Shown piece by piece: positions 17,456 through 26,800 of a DNA stretch of 64,000 nt (its first letter is position 1; the number at the start of each line of letters is the position of its first letter). The stretch lies in the NCBI RefSeq assembly GCF_003660165.1, contig NZ_CP032829.1:868001-932000 (forward strand), read 5' to 3'. The notes under the pieces were generated by a model. It searched no databases. It had not been told where the DNA came from and saw nothing but the letters and a program-made list of their open reading frames with translations. Origin of the DNA: Sphingomonas paeninsulae. Lineage in GTDB: Bacteria; Pseudomonadota; Alphaproteobacteria; Sphingomonadales; Sphingomonadaceae. A program made the position numbers and the translations under genes.

Positions 17456-17808
17456 TGACAAAGCTGATAATCGGTGGGCGCGATTTCGAGGTCGCGCCCT
17501 ACAAGATAAAGCAGCTGCGACTTGCGGCCCCCTCGATCGACGCCATCAACGCGCGGGCGGGTGCCGATACACCCATCACGACGCTGACCGAAATGACCGC
17601 GATGCTCGTCGATTTCATCGGCGCGTTGATCGTCGGCATCCAGATCGCCGATCCCACCATCACCGTTGACTGGCTCGAGGAAAATATCGGCCTGGGTGAC
17701 ATGGCCGCGCTCCAACGCAGCTTCAAAGATGTCATGGCCGCATCTGGAATGGCAGCCGCATCGGGGGAAGCCGCGGCTCCTCCGGTGCCGGTGGCGGACG
17801 GAGCCTAG
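17455..17808 (+). CDS. Tail assembly chaperone, short form (gpG-like)
   Basis: 117 residues, starting MTKLIIGGRDFEVAPYKIKQ. Placed between tube and tape measure, where lambda gpG/gpGT lie. These chaperones coat the tape measure before tube polymerisation and are absent from the finished tail. The Ala/Pro/Gly-rich end (SGEAAAPPVPVADGA) overlaps an open -1 frame, pointing to programmed frameshifting. Confidence 0.8.
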   Translation: MTKLIIGGRDFEVAPYKIKQLRLAAPSIDAINARAGADTPITTLTEMTAMLVDFIGALIVGIQIADPTITVDWLEENIGLGDMAALQRSFKDVMAASGMAAASGEAAAPPVPVADGA

Positions 17809-18146
17809 ACGACCGCCTCCGCACGATTGTTTTCGAGCTTGTCGCAGCGGGCATCGAAGGAGGTTCCAAGCGGATCATCGAAGAAGAGTGGGATTTGCAC
17901 GATGTCTCCGACATTCGGAAACATTGGCGAGAGTGCGGACCGCCAATCCACATCGGTTTAGCGCTCGCTGCCAGCGCCCACGGCATTAAGCTGACCGCCG
18001 ATGCGGACACACCGGAAGCAGGTAATTTGAAACAGGTCGATCTGCCCGAGGGCGCCGCACAGATCGCCGAAATCGCTGCCGGCATAGCTATGCCGGGGCA
18101 GGAATGGATACGCTTGCCGCGTCCAAGGCCATTGCCGATAAAATAA
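17766..18146 (+). CDS. Tail assembly chaperone, -1 frameshift extension (gpT-like)
   Basis: The -1 frame is open from 17,700 (after a TGA at 17,697) to the stop at 18,146. It encodes SLDDRLRTIVFELVAAGIEG, GSKRIIEEEWDLHDVSDIRK, then HWRECGPPIHIGLALAASAH and onward. It lacks a good ATG or ribosome binding site of its own, and the tape measure starts 13 bases later. So it is best read as the second half of a fusion protein. The switch must occur at 17,700-17,808; the G-run in TCG-GGG-GAA (17,763-17,767) is the likeliest slip point, though it is not a perfect X-XXY-YYZ heptamer. Confidence 0.7.
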   Translation, partial: GSRGSSGAGGGRSLDDRLRTIVFELVAAGIEGGSKRIIEEEWDLHDVSDIRKHWRECGPPIHIGLALAASAHGIKLTADADTPEAGNLKQVDLPEGAAQIAEIAAGIAMPGQEWIRLPRPRPLPIK

Positions 18147-18159
18147 TGAAAGGCCGAAC

Positions 18160-21099
18160 ATGAGCGACACCGAAGTCAAAGTATCAATCATCGGTGACGC
18201 TTCGGCTGTCGCGCCTGCGACTGCGGAAACCAAGGCTCAACTAGAAAGCATCGACGGTGTTCTGGAGAGCCTGAATGCCGGCTTCGCATCCCTTGCTGCC
18301 ATCATGAAAGAGTCGATGCAGAGCGGCGCGGCCAGCACCGCCGAAATGGTCAGCGAGATGCACAAGCTCGAGGAGGAAACGGAAAAGGAGTCGTTCAGCC
18401 TCAAGGAAATGGCTGCCCGCGCCAAGGAAGGCGCAGAGGCCATGGTCGAAATGCGCGAGTCCCTGATGGGCATCGGCGAACTAATCCTTGCTGTGTTCGC
18501 TGTTGAGTTCATTAAGGAATGGACCGAGCACATGGCCGAGGCGGCCGAGTTGGTCGAGCACCTCAGCCAGCGGTTCGGAATGGCCACGTCGCAAATTCAG
18601 GGATTGCAGGGCGCAGCCCTTGGCACAGGCGTAGCGTTCGACACGATCACAAAAGGTATGGCGATCCTCGATAAGAACTTCGAGAAATCACCTGACAGCT
18701 TTGCCAAACTCGGTATCGCTGTTGCTAGCTCCAAAACGCAGATGGATATTCTGCTCGCGACGGCAGATCGGTTCAAAGGCATGGAAGATGGCCCCAACAA
18801 GGTTGCACTCGCTATGCATCTTATGGGCCGCAACGGCGCCGAGATGATCCCTTTCCTAAATCAGGGTGCAGATGGCTTACAGGAGCTAATCACCAAGTCC
18901 AAAGAATATGGCATGGTCAACGATGACGCCATCGCGAAGGGCATGGCCCTCGCCGAGTCTGTAAACGAAAGTAAGATGGCATGGGCTGGCCTGAAAACGA
19001 CATTGATGGACGCTTTCGCACCATTGCTCAAAGAGATGGTCGATAACTTCAACAATCTCGTGAAGTCGATGACCGAAAGCTACGAGGCTGGCGGCTTCGT
19101 TAAGCAGGCTTTCGAGATCATCGTGACACTGTTCGAAGGTTTGGGCGAAATCATCGATGTGATCGGATCGGCGATTGGCGAATTTTTCTCGCAGACCGGC
19201 GCTGACACCGTCGATTGGGCCAATGTTTTCAAGGTAGCGATGGCTGTCGTTGTCGATGCTTTTAAAGCGGTTGCAATCATCTGCGGCTTTCTTAGGCAGG
19301 TTCTCGTCGACGCTTTCGAATATATGGCTGTGGTTTGCATCCAGTGGGGCGGCAAGCTTCAGGAAGTTTTCGACGAAATTTCGCTCGGCATAAACGTGCT
19401 TGGCGCTTTGATGAAAACCACCGCGATCATCATTGCCGATGCGCTCACAATGCAATGGACCGACATCGCTGCCGACTGGCGCGAAGGCATGAACAGCGTG
19501 GATGCCGAGGTGAAGGCCGGTGGCGCCCGGATTGTTGCTGATGCTCGCAAGACCGCCAGCGATGCGAACGCCGAGTTCGCCAAGATTGGCAAGGGTGATG
19601 CAGCCTTTCAGGCATGGGCCGACGGCTTGATGAAGCCGGCCGCACCGAAGCCAACCGGCGTCAAGGAGCACGAAGCGCCAAAGGGCGGCGATGCTGGCCC
19701 CAACCTCGAGCACACCCCGAAAGCTAAAAAAGAAAAGGACACCGTCGTCTCGGACCTGAACGACATTCTCACCGCCAAGAAGTTGGCGTGGGCAATGGAG
19801 CAGGACGCGCAAGGGACCGCCCAGGCATACAGCTTGCAGTCGGAGGCTGATTATTGGGCGCAGGTTCTTACCCGCACGGATCTCAGCACCAAGGATCGCG
19901 CGCAGGTCGAGACCAAATATCTGGCTGTAAATTCGCAACTGGTGAAGGAGCGTATCGCGATCGTCATTGACGGTTACAAAGCTGAGTTGGCCGAGGCTGA
20001 CAAAAACGCGACCGCCAAGCTCGCAATCGCGACCCAAGAGCTTGCTTATGTCGCTCGAATGTATGGGCAAGATTCAGCAGAGTACAAAGCCGCCCAGGCA
20101 CAGATTGTCACTTTCAAAAAGGCAGCTGCGGCACAGATCCGCGAGATCGATGATATCGCAATCCAGTCGCTCGCTAAATCGACAACAAGCCAGATCAACG
20201 CCGCCGACCAAGCCGCTCAGCATCGGGTTGCGATGGGGCGCGAGACAACGGCGCAACTGATTGCCGAGGAACAGCGCTTCGAAGACGCGAAGTATCAGAT
20301 CGAGCAAGCATCACTGCAACGCGAGAAGGCGCTTATTCCTCCTGGCAGCGATCCGGTTCAAGTCGCTAAGATCAACGCTCAGCTGCTCGTCGCGTATCAA
20401 AAATATCAAGATGACAAGACGAAGCTGACCCAGAAGGCAGAGATCGAGCGCACGAAGATCGAAACGACCGCTACGAACGCCACAAAAACCTTGTTTGCGA
20501 ATAACCTCGCATCAATGCTGACTTTGCAGCAGGGGTTTGGCGGGATGATTACCAGTCTCTACAAGGGGATGGTGTCAGTCATTTCGGGCGCGCTGTCCTC
20601 AGTTATTGAGAACTGGCTGTCGCAACAACTGGCGGCGTTTCTGACCAAGCGGGCGATGCAATCGGGCGATGGTGCAATCACAGTGACATCGAACGCGGCC
20701 ATCGCGGCATCCGCAGCTTTTGCATCGACCGCGGCGATTCCGATTGTTGGCCCCGCACTCGCACCCGCTGCCGCAGCTACGGCGATGGGAGCCGTCATGT
20801 CCTTTGCGCCGATGGCGTCGATGGCTGGCGGTAACTGGCAGGTGTCCGACGACATGATCGCCCAGATCCACAAAGACGAAATGGTTTTGCCGGCCCGGCT
20901 CGCTGCGCCGCTACGCTCAATGATTAATGGCGGCGGCGGAAACGATAATACCAAAGAGGCCGCCAACTCCAACGGCGACACCCACATTCATCTGAACGTC
21001 AACGCGGTCGATGCGAAGTCCGTCAAGCGAATGCTGATGGAGCATAAGGGACCGGTCGCCGACGCTCTCAAGTTGGCATATCGAGACGGCAAAAGGTAA
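18160..21099 (+). CDS. Tail tape measure protein
   Basis: 979 residues, mostly helical, starting MSDTEVKVSIIGDASAVAPA. Hydrophobic segments occur near residues 100-120 (GIGELILAVFAVEFIKEW), about 360-385 (VAMAVVVDAFKAVAIICGFL) and near 850-890 (an Ala-rich stretch ending AAAATAMGAVMSF). A Lys/Glu/Ala-rich coiled-coil lies between about 520 and 780. Length and position after the chaperone mark it as the tape measure that sets tail length. At the usual 1.5 angstrom per residue it would give a tail near 145 nm. It lies in the equivalent place to RcGTA gene 11. Confidence 0.9.
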   Translation: MSDTEVKVSIIGDASAVAPATAETKAQLESIDGVLESLNAGFASLAAIMKESMQSGAASTAEMVSEMHKLEEETEKESFSLKEMAARAKEGAEAMVEMRESLMGIGELILAVFAVEFIKEWTEHMAEAAELVEHLSQRFGMATSQIQGLQGAALGTGVAFDTITKGMAILDKNFEKSPDSFAKLGIAVASSKTQMDILLATADRFKGMEDGPNKVALAMHLMGRNGAEMIPFLNQGADGLQELITKSKEYGMVNDDAIAKGMALAESVNESKMAWAGLKTTLMDAFAPLLKEMVDNFNNLVKSMTESYEAGGFVKQAFEIIVTLFEGLGEIIDVIGSAIGEFFSQTGADTVDWANVFKVAMAVVVDAFKAVAIICGFLRQVLVDAFEYMAVVCIQWGGKLQEVFDEISLGINVLGALMKTTAIIIADALTMQWTDIAADWREGMNSVDAEVKAGGARIVADARKTASDANAEFAKIGKGDAAFQAWADGLMKPAAPKPTGVKEHEAPKGGDAGPNLEHTPKAKKEKDTVVSDLNDILTAKKLAWAMEQDAQGTAQAYSLQSEADYWAQVLTRTDLSTKDRAQVETKYLAVNSQLVKERIAIVIDGYKAELAEADKNATAKLAIATQELAYVARMYGQDSAEYKAAQAQIVTFKKAAAAQIREIDDIAIQSLAKSTTSQINAADQAAQHRVAMGRETTAQLIAEEQRFEDAKYQIEQASLQREKALIPPGSDPVQVAKINAQLLVAYQKYQDDKTKLTQKAEIERTKIETTATNATKTLFANNLASMLTLQQGFGGMITSLYKGMVSVISGALSSVIENWLSQQLAAFLTKRAMQSGDGAITVTSNAAIAASAAFASTAAIPIVGPALAPAAAATAMGAVMSFAPMASMAGGNWQVSDDMIAQIHKDEMVLPARLAAPLRSMINGGGGNDNTKEAANSNGDTHIHLNVNAVDAKSVKRMLMEHKGPVADALKLAYRDGKR

Positions 21100-21170
21100 G
21101 GCGTGAAGCGCATCGTTTCGGCACGCCGTGTTTAGGCGATATTGACTTGGCGTCCGAAACGATTCCACTG

Positions 21171-21875
21171 ATGCGCATGAGAAAAATACTTTGCGCCATC
21201 GCGTTGATCGCGTCGCCTGCTCTGGCGGCCGAACAGGCTCTCACCCAAGCGGACTTCGGGCCTCAACCGACTTTCGCCGATGCTGTCGCAACATCAGAAG
21301 CGGCCATCAAAACCCGTTTGGTTGATCCGGGATCTGCGCAATTTAGCTGGCCCTACAACTTCGCGCGCGGCAGCCTCAAAGGGCTCCTTTCGAAGTCGCG
21401 CCTCGGATACTGGACGTGTGGGCGTCTTAACTCGCGAAACAAGATGGGCGGATACTCGGGCGAGTCATGGGTCAGGGTCGTAGTGAATGCCGGAATGGCA
21501 ACGCTGGTTGATATAGGCGAAGATAGCTCGTCGGATCTCACAAACGCATTTTGCGAATATGCTTTGAAGCAGGGCCAGCTTCACCTCGTGGCGAATATGC
21601 AAGTCCCTGTTGCGGCTGCCCCGGCTGCGCCAACAGGCCCGCGCCTCGGGGTCGTCTATCAGCCGACACAGATCGGCGTCGTTATCATGACAGTCGCGCC
21701 CGGATCGACTGCCGAACGCGCGGGCCTCAAAGTCGGTAACGTGATTTCAGCGGTCAATGGCAAGTCTCTCGCTGGCATGGGGCCGGTTGAAATGACGGCG
21801 GCGGTTCGACCGACCGCTTCGACGATGACATATTCCATAATCGGAGCGCCTGACGTGAAGGTCACGCTTCCCTAA
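21171..21875 (+). CDS. Exported PDZ-domain protein inserted in the tail operon (moron candidate)
   Basis: 234 residues from ATG 21,171. Signal peptide MRMRKILCAIALIASPALAA with an Ala-X-Ala cleavage site. An N-terminal domain of about 115 residues includes DPGSAQFSWPYNFARG, LGYWTCGRLNSRNKMGGYSG and a paired Cys (FCEY). A linker of alternating Ala/Pro leads to a PDZ domain at about residues 155-234 (GVVIMTVAPGSTAERAGLKV, GNVISAVNGKSLAGMGP). No known tail protein is exported by Sec. It sits between tape measure and distal tail genes and is followed by its own terminator: the layout of a lysogenic-conversion gene. Function unknown. Confidence 0.8.
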   Translation: MRMRKILCAIALIASPALAAEQALTQADFGPQPTFADAVATSEAAIKTRLVDPGSAQFSWPYNFARGSLKGLLSKSRLGYWTCGRLNSRNKMGGYSGESWVRVVVNAGMATLVDIGEDSSSDLTNAFCEYALKQGQLHLVANMQVPVAAAPAAPTGPRLGVVYQPTQIGVVIMTVAPGSTAERAGLKVGNVISAVNGKSLAGMGPVEMTAAVRPTASTMTYSIIGAPDVKVTLP

Positions 21876-21921
21876 GCCTTAGCCCTCAGCCGCTCACCCG
21901 GCACACTAAACCAACCCATCA

Positions 21922-21948
21922 GGGCGGTCAGCAATGGCCGCCCTTTTT
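21922..21948 (+). terminator. Intrinsic terminator after the PDZ gene
   Basis: GGGCGG (21,922-21,927) pairs with CCGCCC (21,938-21,943), followed by five T. It separates the PDZ gene from the tip genes. Confidence 0.65.
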
Positions 21949-21972
21949 CGTGTCCAAAAAGGATCACCTCAC

Positions 21973-22578
21973 TTGTCGAACGCCGTATTCCCCGCGCTTA
22001 CGGGGCTGACCTTCCCTGTCGTGAAGACCCCGATGTGGTCGACGAAAACGCAGGATTCGGTGTCGGGCAAGGAAACGCGGATCGGCTTTTGGAGCTATCC
22101 GAAGTGGAAGTATTCGCTCGCCTACGACATCCTGCGCTCGGACAATGTGAACCTCGAGCTGCAAACGCTGGCCGGGTTCTACAATGCGCGCAACGGCGGC
22201 TTCGATACGTGGCTGTTCAATGATCCCGATGATAATTCGGTCACGCTGCAAGGCTTTGGCATTGGCGATGGAGCTTCGACCAATTTCCAGCTGACGCGCT
22301 CGCTGGGCGGTTATGTCGAGCCGGTGCTGGCCGTGAACGCAACGTCGGCGCCAGCAATTTATATAAACGGTACGCTCAAGATCGGCGGCACCGATTACAC
22401 GCTCAACGTCACGACGGGCCTCGTCACCTTCACGACCGCGCCAGCTGTATCAGCGACCCTGACATGGACCGGCAGCTATTACTGGCGCTGCAAGTTCCTC
22501 GACGACAGCATCGATCTGAGCAAGTTCATGCAGAACTTGTGGGAGCTTCAAACTCTCAATTTCCAGAGCGTGAAGTAG
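21973..22578 (+). CDS. Distal tail protein, DUF2460 (RcGTA gp12-like)
   Basis: DUF2460/TIGR02217-type protein: LSNAVFPALTGLTFPVVKTP, SVSGKETRIGFWSYPKWKYS, NARNGGFDTWLFNDPDDNSV, YYWRCKFLDDSIDLSKFMQN. In RcGTA the homologue (gp12) forms the distal tail ring that receives the hub. I choose a TTG at 21,973 because AAGGA lies about 10 bases upstream and family members begin near SNAVFP. An ATG at 21,934 in the same frame lies inside the terminator and would add 13 unlikely residues. The next gene starts directly after the stop. Confidence 0.88.
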   Translation: MSNAVFPALTGLTFPVVKTPMWSTKTQDSVSGKETRIGFWSYPKWKYSLAYDILRSDNVNLELQTLAGFYNARNGGFDTWLFNDPDDNSVTLQGFGIGDGASTNFQLTRSLGGYVEPVLAVNATSAPAIYINGTLKIGGTDYTLNVTTGLVTFTTAPAVSATLTWTGSYYWRCKFLDDSIDLSKFMQNLWELQTLNFQSVK

Positions 22579-23445
22579 ATGAAGACCATCTCCGCACCGC
22601 TCACCGCGCTGTTCAACTCAGGGGCTCAATTTTACAAGGCGGATTTCTACACCTGGAGCTTTGCCGACGGCTCGGTGCTTCGGACCACGAACGCCGATGT
22701 CGCGCTGACGTTCGGCGGCTTCGCCTTCGCAAGTTGCGCCCCGATCTGCACGCGCTCGAAGGTGACGCTAAAGATCGGCGTCGAGGTCGACTCGATGCAG
22801 GTGACGGTCAGCCCTACGGCAACCGACATGCTGAGCGGACTGCCTTGGCCGCAGGCTGCGCGACAAGGTTATCTCGACGGAGGCACGTTGCTGGTCGAGA
22901 CGGCGTATCTGACGACCTGGCCAACGGTGATTGGCACCATCCCGATCTTTCAAGGCCAGCTTTCGGACGTTGTGCCGTCGCGATCGGAAATTGCTGTAAC
23001 GGTGAAGTCAGCGCTCGAGCTGCTGAGCCAGAACTTCCCGCGCAACGTCTATCAGTCGGTTTGCGATCATACTGTTTACGACGCGGGCTGCACGTTGACG
23101 AAGTCAACCTACTCATTTGGCTCGTCTGTGACCGGTTCACCCGCTTCGACCACGACCTTTCTCGATACCGGGCTGACGCAGGCTGCGGGTTATTTCGATC
23201 AGGGGGTGCTGACGTTCCTCAGTGGTGCGCTCGCAGGCATCAAGCGCACGGTCAAAGCCTATGATGGCGCAGGCGGCTTCACCTTCGCGCTGCCGCTGCC
23301 GAGCATCCCAGCCACCGGCGTAACGATATCGGTATTTGCCGGCTGTGATCGCACCAAGGCAACCTGTCTCTCGAAGTTCGCCAACACCATTCACTTTCGC
23401 GGAACGCCGTATGTGCCGACGCCTGAATCGGTGCGTTCGAATTGA
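22579..23445 (+). CDS. Tail hub protein, DUF2163 (RcGTA gp13-like)
   Basis: 288 residues of the DUF2163/TIGR02218 family. Begins MKTISAPLTALFNSGAQFYK. The C-terminal half carries the cysteine pattern SVCDHTVYDAGCTL and AGCDRTKATCLSKFAN. In RcGTA and in lambda gpL, four such cysteines hold an iron-sulfur cluster at the tail hub. Here four cysteines fall at matching places, so metal binding is likely though not shown. The stop overlaps the TTG start of the peptidase gene. Confidence 0.88.
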   Translation: MKTISAPLTALFNSGAQFYKADFYTWSFADGSVLRTTNADVALTFGGFAFASCAPICTRSKVTLKIGVEVDSMQVTVSPTATDMLSGLPWPQAARQGYLDGGTLLVETAYLTTWPTVIGTIPIFQGQLSDVVPSRSEIAVTVKSALELLSQNFPRNVYQSVCDHTVYDAGCTLTKSTYSFGSSVTGSPASTTTFLDTGLTQAAGYFDQGVLTFLSGALAGIKRTVKAYDGAGGFTFALPLPSIPATGVTISVFAGCDRTKATCLSKFANTIHFRGTPYVPTPESVRSN

Positions 23446-23885
23446 CCGACGCAGCCAAGCGCGCCGAAATCGTTGCCGAGGCGATGACGTGGCTCGGGAC
23501 CAGTTATCACCATAACGCATCGATCAAAGGCGTCGGCGTGGACTGCGCCCGATTGCCCGCAGCGGTCTATCATGCCGTCGGCCTGATCCCGCAGATCGAG
23601 CCCGAATATTCGCCTCAGTGGATGTTGCACCACGATGAGGAGAAGTTCCTCGAATTCGTCATTCCCTATGCCCGCGAAATCGATCGCGCCGCGCTCCTGC
23701 CCGGCGACCTCATCATGTGGAAGTTCGGCCGAACCTATAGCCACAGCGGGATCGTCATCGATGACGATGGTCACATCATCCACGCCGTCACCCGCAACCA
23801 CGCGGTCGTGCTTGGCGATTTCGAACGGGACACTGACCTGACCTCACGCCCTTCGCGCTTCTTCTCATTGTTCGGGAGCAACTGA
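23442..23885 (+). CDS. NlpC/P60 cell-wall peptidase of the tail tip (RcGTA gp14-like)
   Basis: 147 residues from a TTG overlapping the hub stop as TTGA. Catalytic Cys in GVGVDCARLPAAVYHAVG, catalytic His in YSHSGIVIDDDGH and a third polar residue in HIIHAV, the classical NlpC/P60 triad. RcGTA gp14 is a tail-tip peptidase thought to open peptidoglycan during DNA delivery. The start codon is weak, which may keep the protein at low copy, as expected for a tip component. Confidence 0.9.
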   Translation: MTDAAKRAEIVAEAMTWLGTSYHHNASIKGVGVDCARLPAAVYHAVGLIPQIEPEYSPQWMLHHDEEKFLEFVIPYAREIDRAALLPGDLIMWKFGRTYSHSGIVIDDDGHIIHAVTRNHAVVLGDFERDTDLTSRPSRFFSLFGSN

Positions 23886-23886
23886 C

Positions 23887-26800
23887 ATGGGCGGTAAAAC
23901 CATCTCGACCACGGCGACGCAGATTGCGGGCATTGTCATTCAGACGTCGAGCTACGGCATCCCGCGCCCGGTCATCTACGGAACCAATCGCGTATCGGCC
24001 AACCTGCTCTGGTTCGGCAACTTCACAGCGATCCCGCACACGACGTCAAGCTCGAGCGGCGGCAAGGGGCTGGGCTCCGTCACGCAAAAGGACACGACCT
24101 ACACCTACACCGTCGCTGCCATCATGGGCATTTGCGAAGGGCCGATCGTGGGCATTGGATCGGTTTGGAAGGACAAGGACAAGACCACGCTTGCGGCGGT
24201 CGGCCTGACCCTGTTCACCGGTACGACAACACAGTCGACGTGGAGCTTCCTGACCGGCTGGAACATATCCACCAACTGGATCTACGATCAGGCGTTCGGC
24301 TATGCGGGCCAAGGAACGTCCTTCACCGATCAGGCGATTTCCTATTCGGGCACCGCCTATGTCTGCTCGTCGGCCTATGACCTGGGCGATAGCGCGTCGG
24401 TACCGAATCACAGTTTCGAGGTGCAGGGCAAATTCATCTACGGCGGCGCGATCGTTGACGCGAATCCTGCGGTCATCATCCCTGATATCCTGACGGCGCA
24501 GGCTTATGGTATTGGGCTGACTTCGGGCCAGATCGCGCCGCTTTCGGGCTATGCGGCATCCTATTCGAATTACTGCATCGCGATGGGCCTGTTCATGTCG
24601 CCGGCCTATTCGGATCAGGCGACGGGTGCCGACCGGGTTCAGGAAATCTGTGACCTGACCAACTCCGCGCCATTCTGGTCGGGCGGTCAGCTCAAGATCA
24701 CCCCGCGCGGCGATACCGCTATCACCGGCAACGGCGTTACCTTCACGCCCGACCTCACTGTTCAGTTTGACCTGAGCGATGATGACTTTCTTGGGGTTGG
24801 CGTCGATCCCGTTCGGGTTACGCGCACGTCGCCAGCGGATGCCTACAACCGGATCACGATGGAGTTTTCGAACCGCGTCAACCAGTACAATGCTGAGATT
24901 TGCAGCGCCGAAGATCAGACAGCGATTGAAGCCTATGGCCTGAAAACCGGCAGCCAGATCACCGCGCATATGTTCTGCGACAGCACGACGGCCAAGCTCT
25001 CGTGTCAGCTGCTGTTGCAACGCAGCCTGTTCGTTCGCAACACCTACGAATTCGAGCTTGGCGCACGGTTCGCGATGCTCGAGCCTATGGATATCGTGAC
25101 GTTGACCGACGGTCCGCTCGGCATGGCCCGCCTGCCCGTCCGTATCATCGAGATCGACGAGCAAGACGATAGTTTCATGGTGACGGCAGAGGATGCGCCG
25201 ATCGGCATCGCCTCAGCTGCGCGCTACAGCCATGACAACGGCCTGCGCTGGCAGCAAATCATATCACAGATGCCGCTCAGCTGCGCGGCGCCAATCATCT
25301 TTGAAATGCCAAGCCTTGCTGTTGGCGACGGCCTGCACATGGGAATCGCGGTCGGCGGGCAAACGAGCGACCCGCTCTATGGCGGTTGCCGCATCTGGCT
25401 TTCGCTCGATGGCACGAACTACACGCAGGAAGGCACGATCTACGGCTCGTCGCGTTATGGGACGCTCAGTGCGGCGCTTGCGGCTCACGCGGCCGGGACC
25501 GATACAGCCAGCACCGTTGCGGCGGCGCTCCGATCGAACGCTCAGCTTGTTTCCGCTTCGACGGCGGATCGTGACAAGGGCACGACGCTCATCAATGTCG
25601 GCGGTGAATATCTCAGCTATCAGACCGCAACCCTCACGAGCACGAACAATTACAACCTGACGTCGCTGAACCGCGGACTTTACGGCACGACGCCGGGTGG
25701 AGCGGCAAGCGGTGCAACCTTCGTCCGCGTCGATGACGCCATCGCTGTATTGCAGGATCTTAACCTCTCGCTGATCGGGCAGACGGTTTTCATCAAGTGC
25801 ACGGCCTTCGACGTGTATCGGACCTCTGAGCAGGCGTTATCGGCCGCAACGGCCTATTCCTACACGATCACCGGCAACATGAAGGCGCTCGAAACGCCGG
25901 TTGATTTTGCTACTGGCGTGGGCGGCATTACCAAGCCAGCGCCTTATGCTGGCACATCACTATCGCTGGTCGATGTTTCCTATTCGGGCACAACGACGAT
26001 CGTCGCCAATGGCTTCAAGGGTAACGGCTCGGGCGGCGATTGGACCACAGGCGTTGCCGACAAAAACTATTATACGAGTGGCTATGTCGCGGCGCGGATG
26101 GCAGGCGTTTCGCAGCGGTTAATGGTGGGCCTGACGTCACAGTCGTCGTTCTCGACAATGATCTACACGAAGATGGAGTATGCAATTTACTCACAGAGTG
26201 GCGCAACCGCCTACTTCATTTATGAGCTAGGCAACTCAGTCTATACTGTTCCCACCATCACCACTGCGGCCGGTGATTACTTCGATGTTGTGAACGATGC
26301 GGCAGTTGTCCGCTATTACATAAACGGCTCACTGGTTTATAAGTCGCTGGTAGCACCGAATGGCTTGAAGCTACGCGCGTGCATCACCGTTGGGAACGGG
26401 TCGCAGGCGACGGCCAACGTCACCGACGTTCAGGCCGGTCCATCGCTCTCCGCCATCGACACGCTGGCAGGCAATGGCGGGCAGAACCTAATCTACAACG
26501 GTGGCGCTGAACTCGGCACCACGGCGGGTTGGGTCAAGAACTATGTGGGTGGCACAGGGCCGGTCGCATTTTATACCAACACCACTTACGCACAATCAGG
26601 ACAGTACTCATTTGTCTTGTCCAAGTCAGCAACAAGCGACCAGATCGGTGCAACCTGCAAGTCGGTCGCCGTCATGCCGGGCGAGATTTACAATATAAAA
26701 GTGTTTTTATACGGTATTCTTGGTTCATCAAGCACTGGGCTATACCTCCGAGCCGGAGAAAGCACTACTGACAATAGTCCGACGGGCCCAATAAGCACCC

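Noticed and set aside
17722-17730. TTC-AAA-GAT as slip site for the chaperone frameshift
   Set aside because: Shifting by -1 would pair poorly in both ribosomal sites; the G-run at 17,763-17,767 allows perfect P-site re-pairing.
18886-20070. 394-residue minus-strand frame inside the tape measure gene
   Set aside because: The plus strand encodes a clear tape measure in the tail operon; the opposite frame is a by-product of GC-rich codon use.
24046-25164. 372-residue minus-strand frame inside the tip gene
   Set aside because: Same reason: it mirrors a well-supported plus-strand gene and has no start signal or family features.
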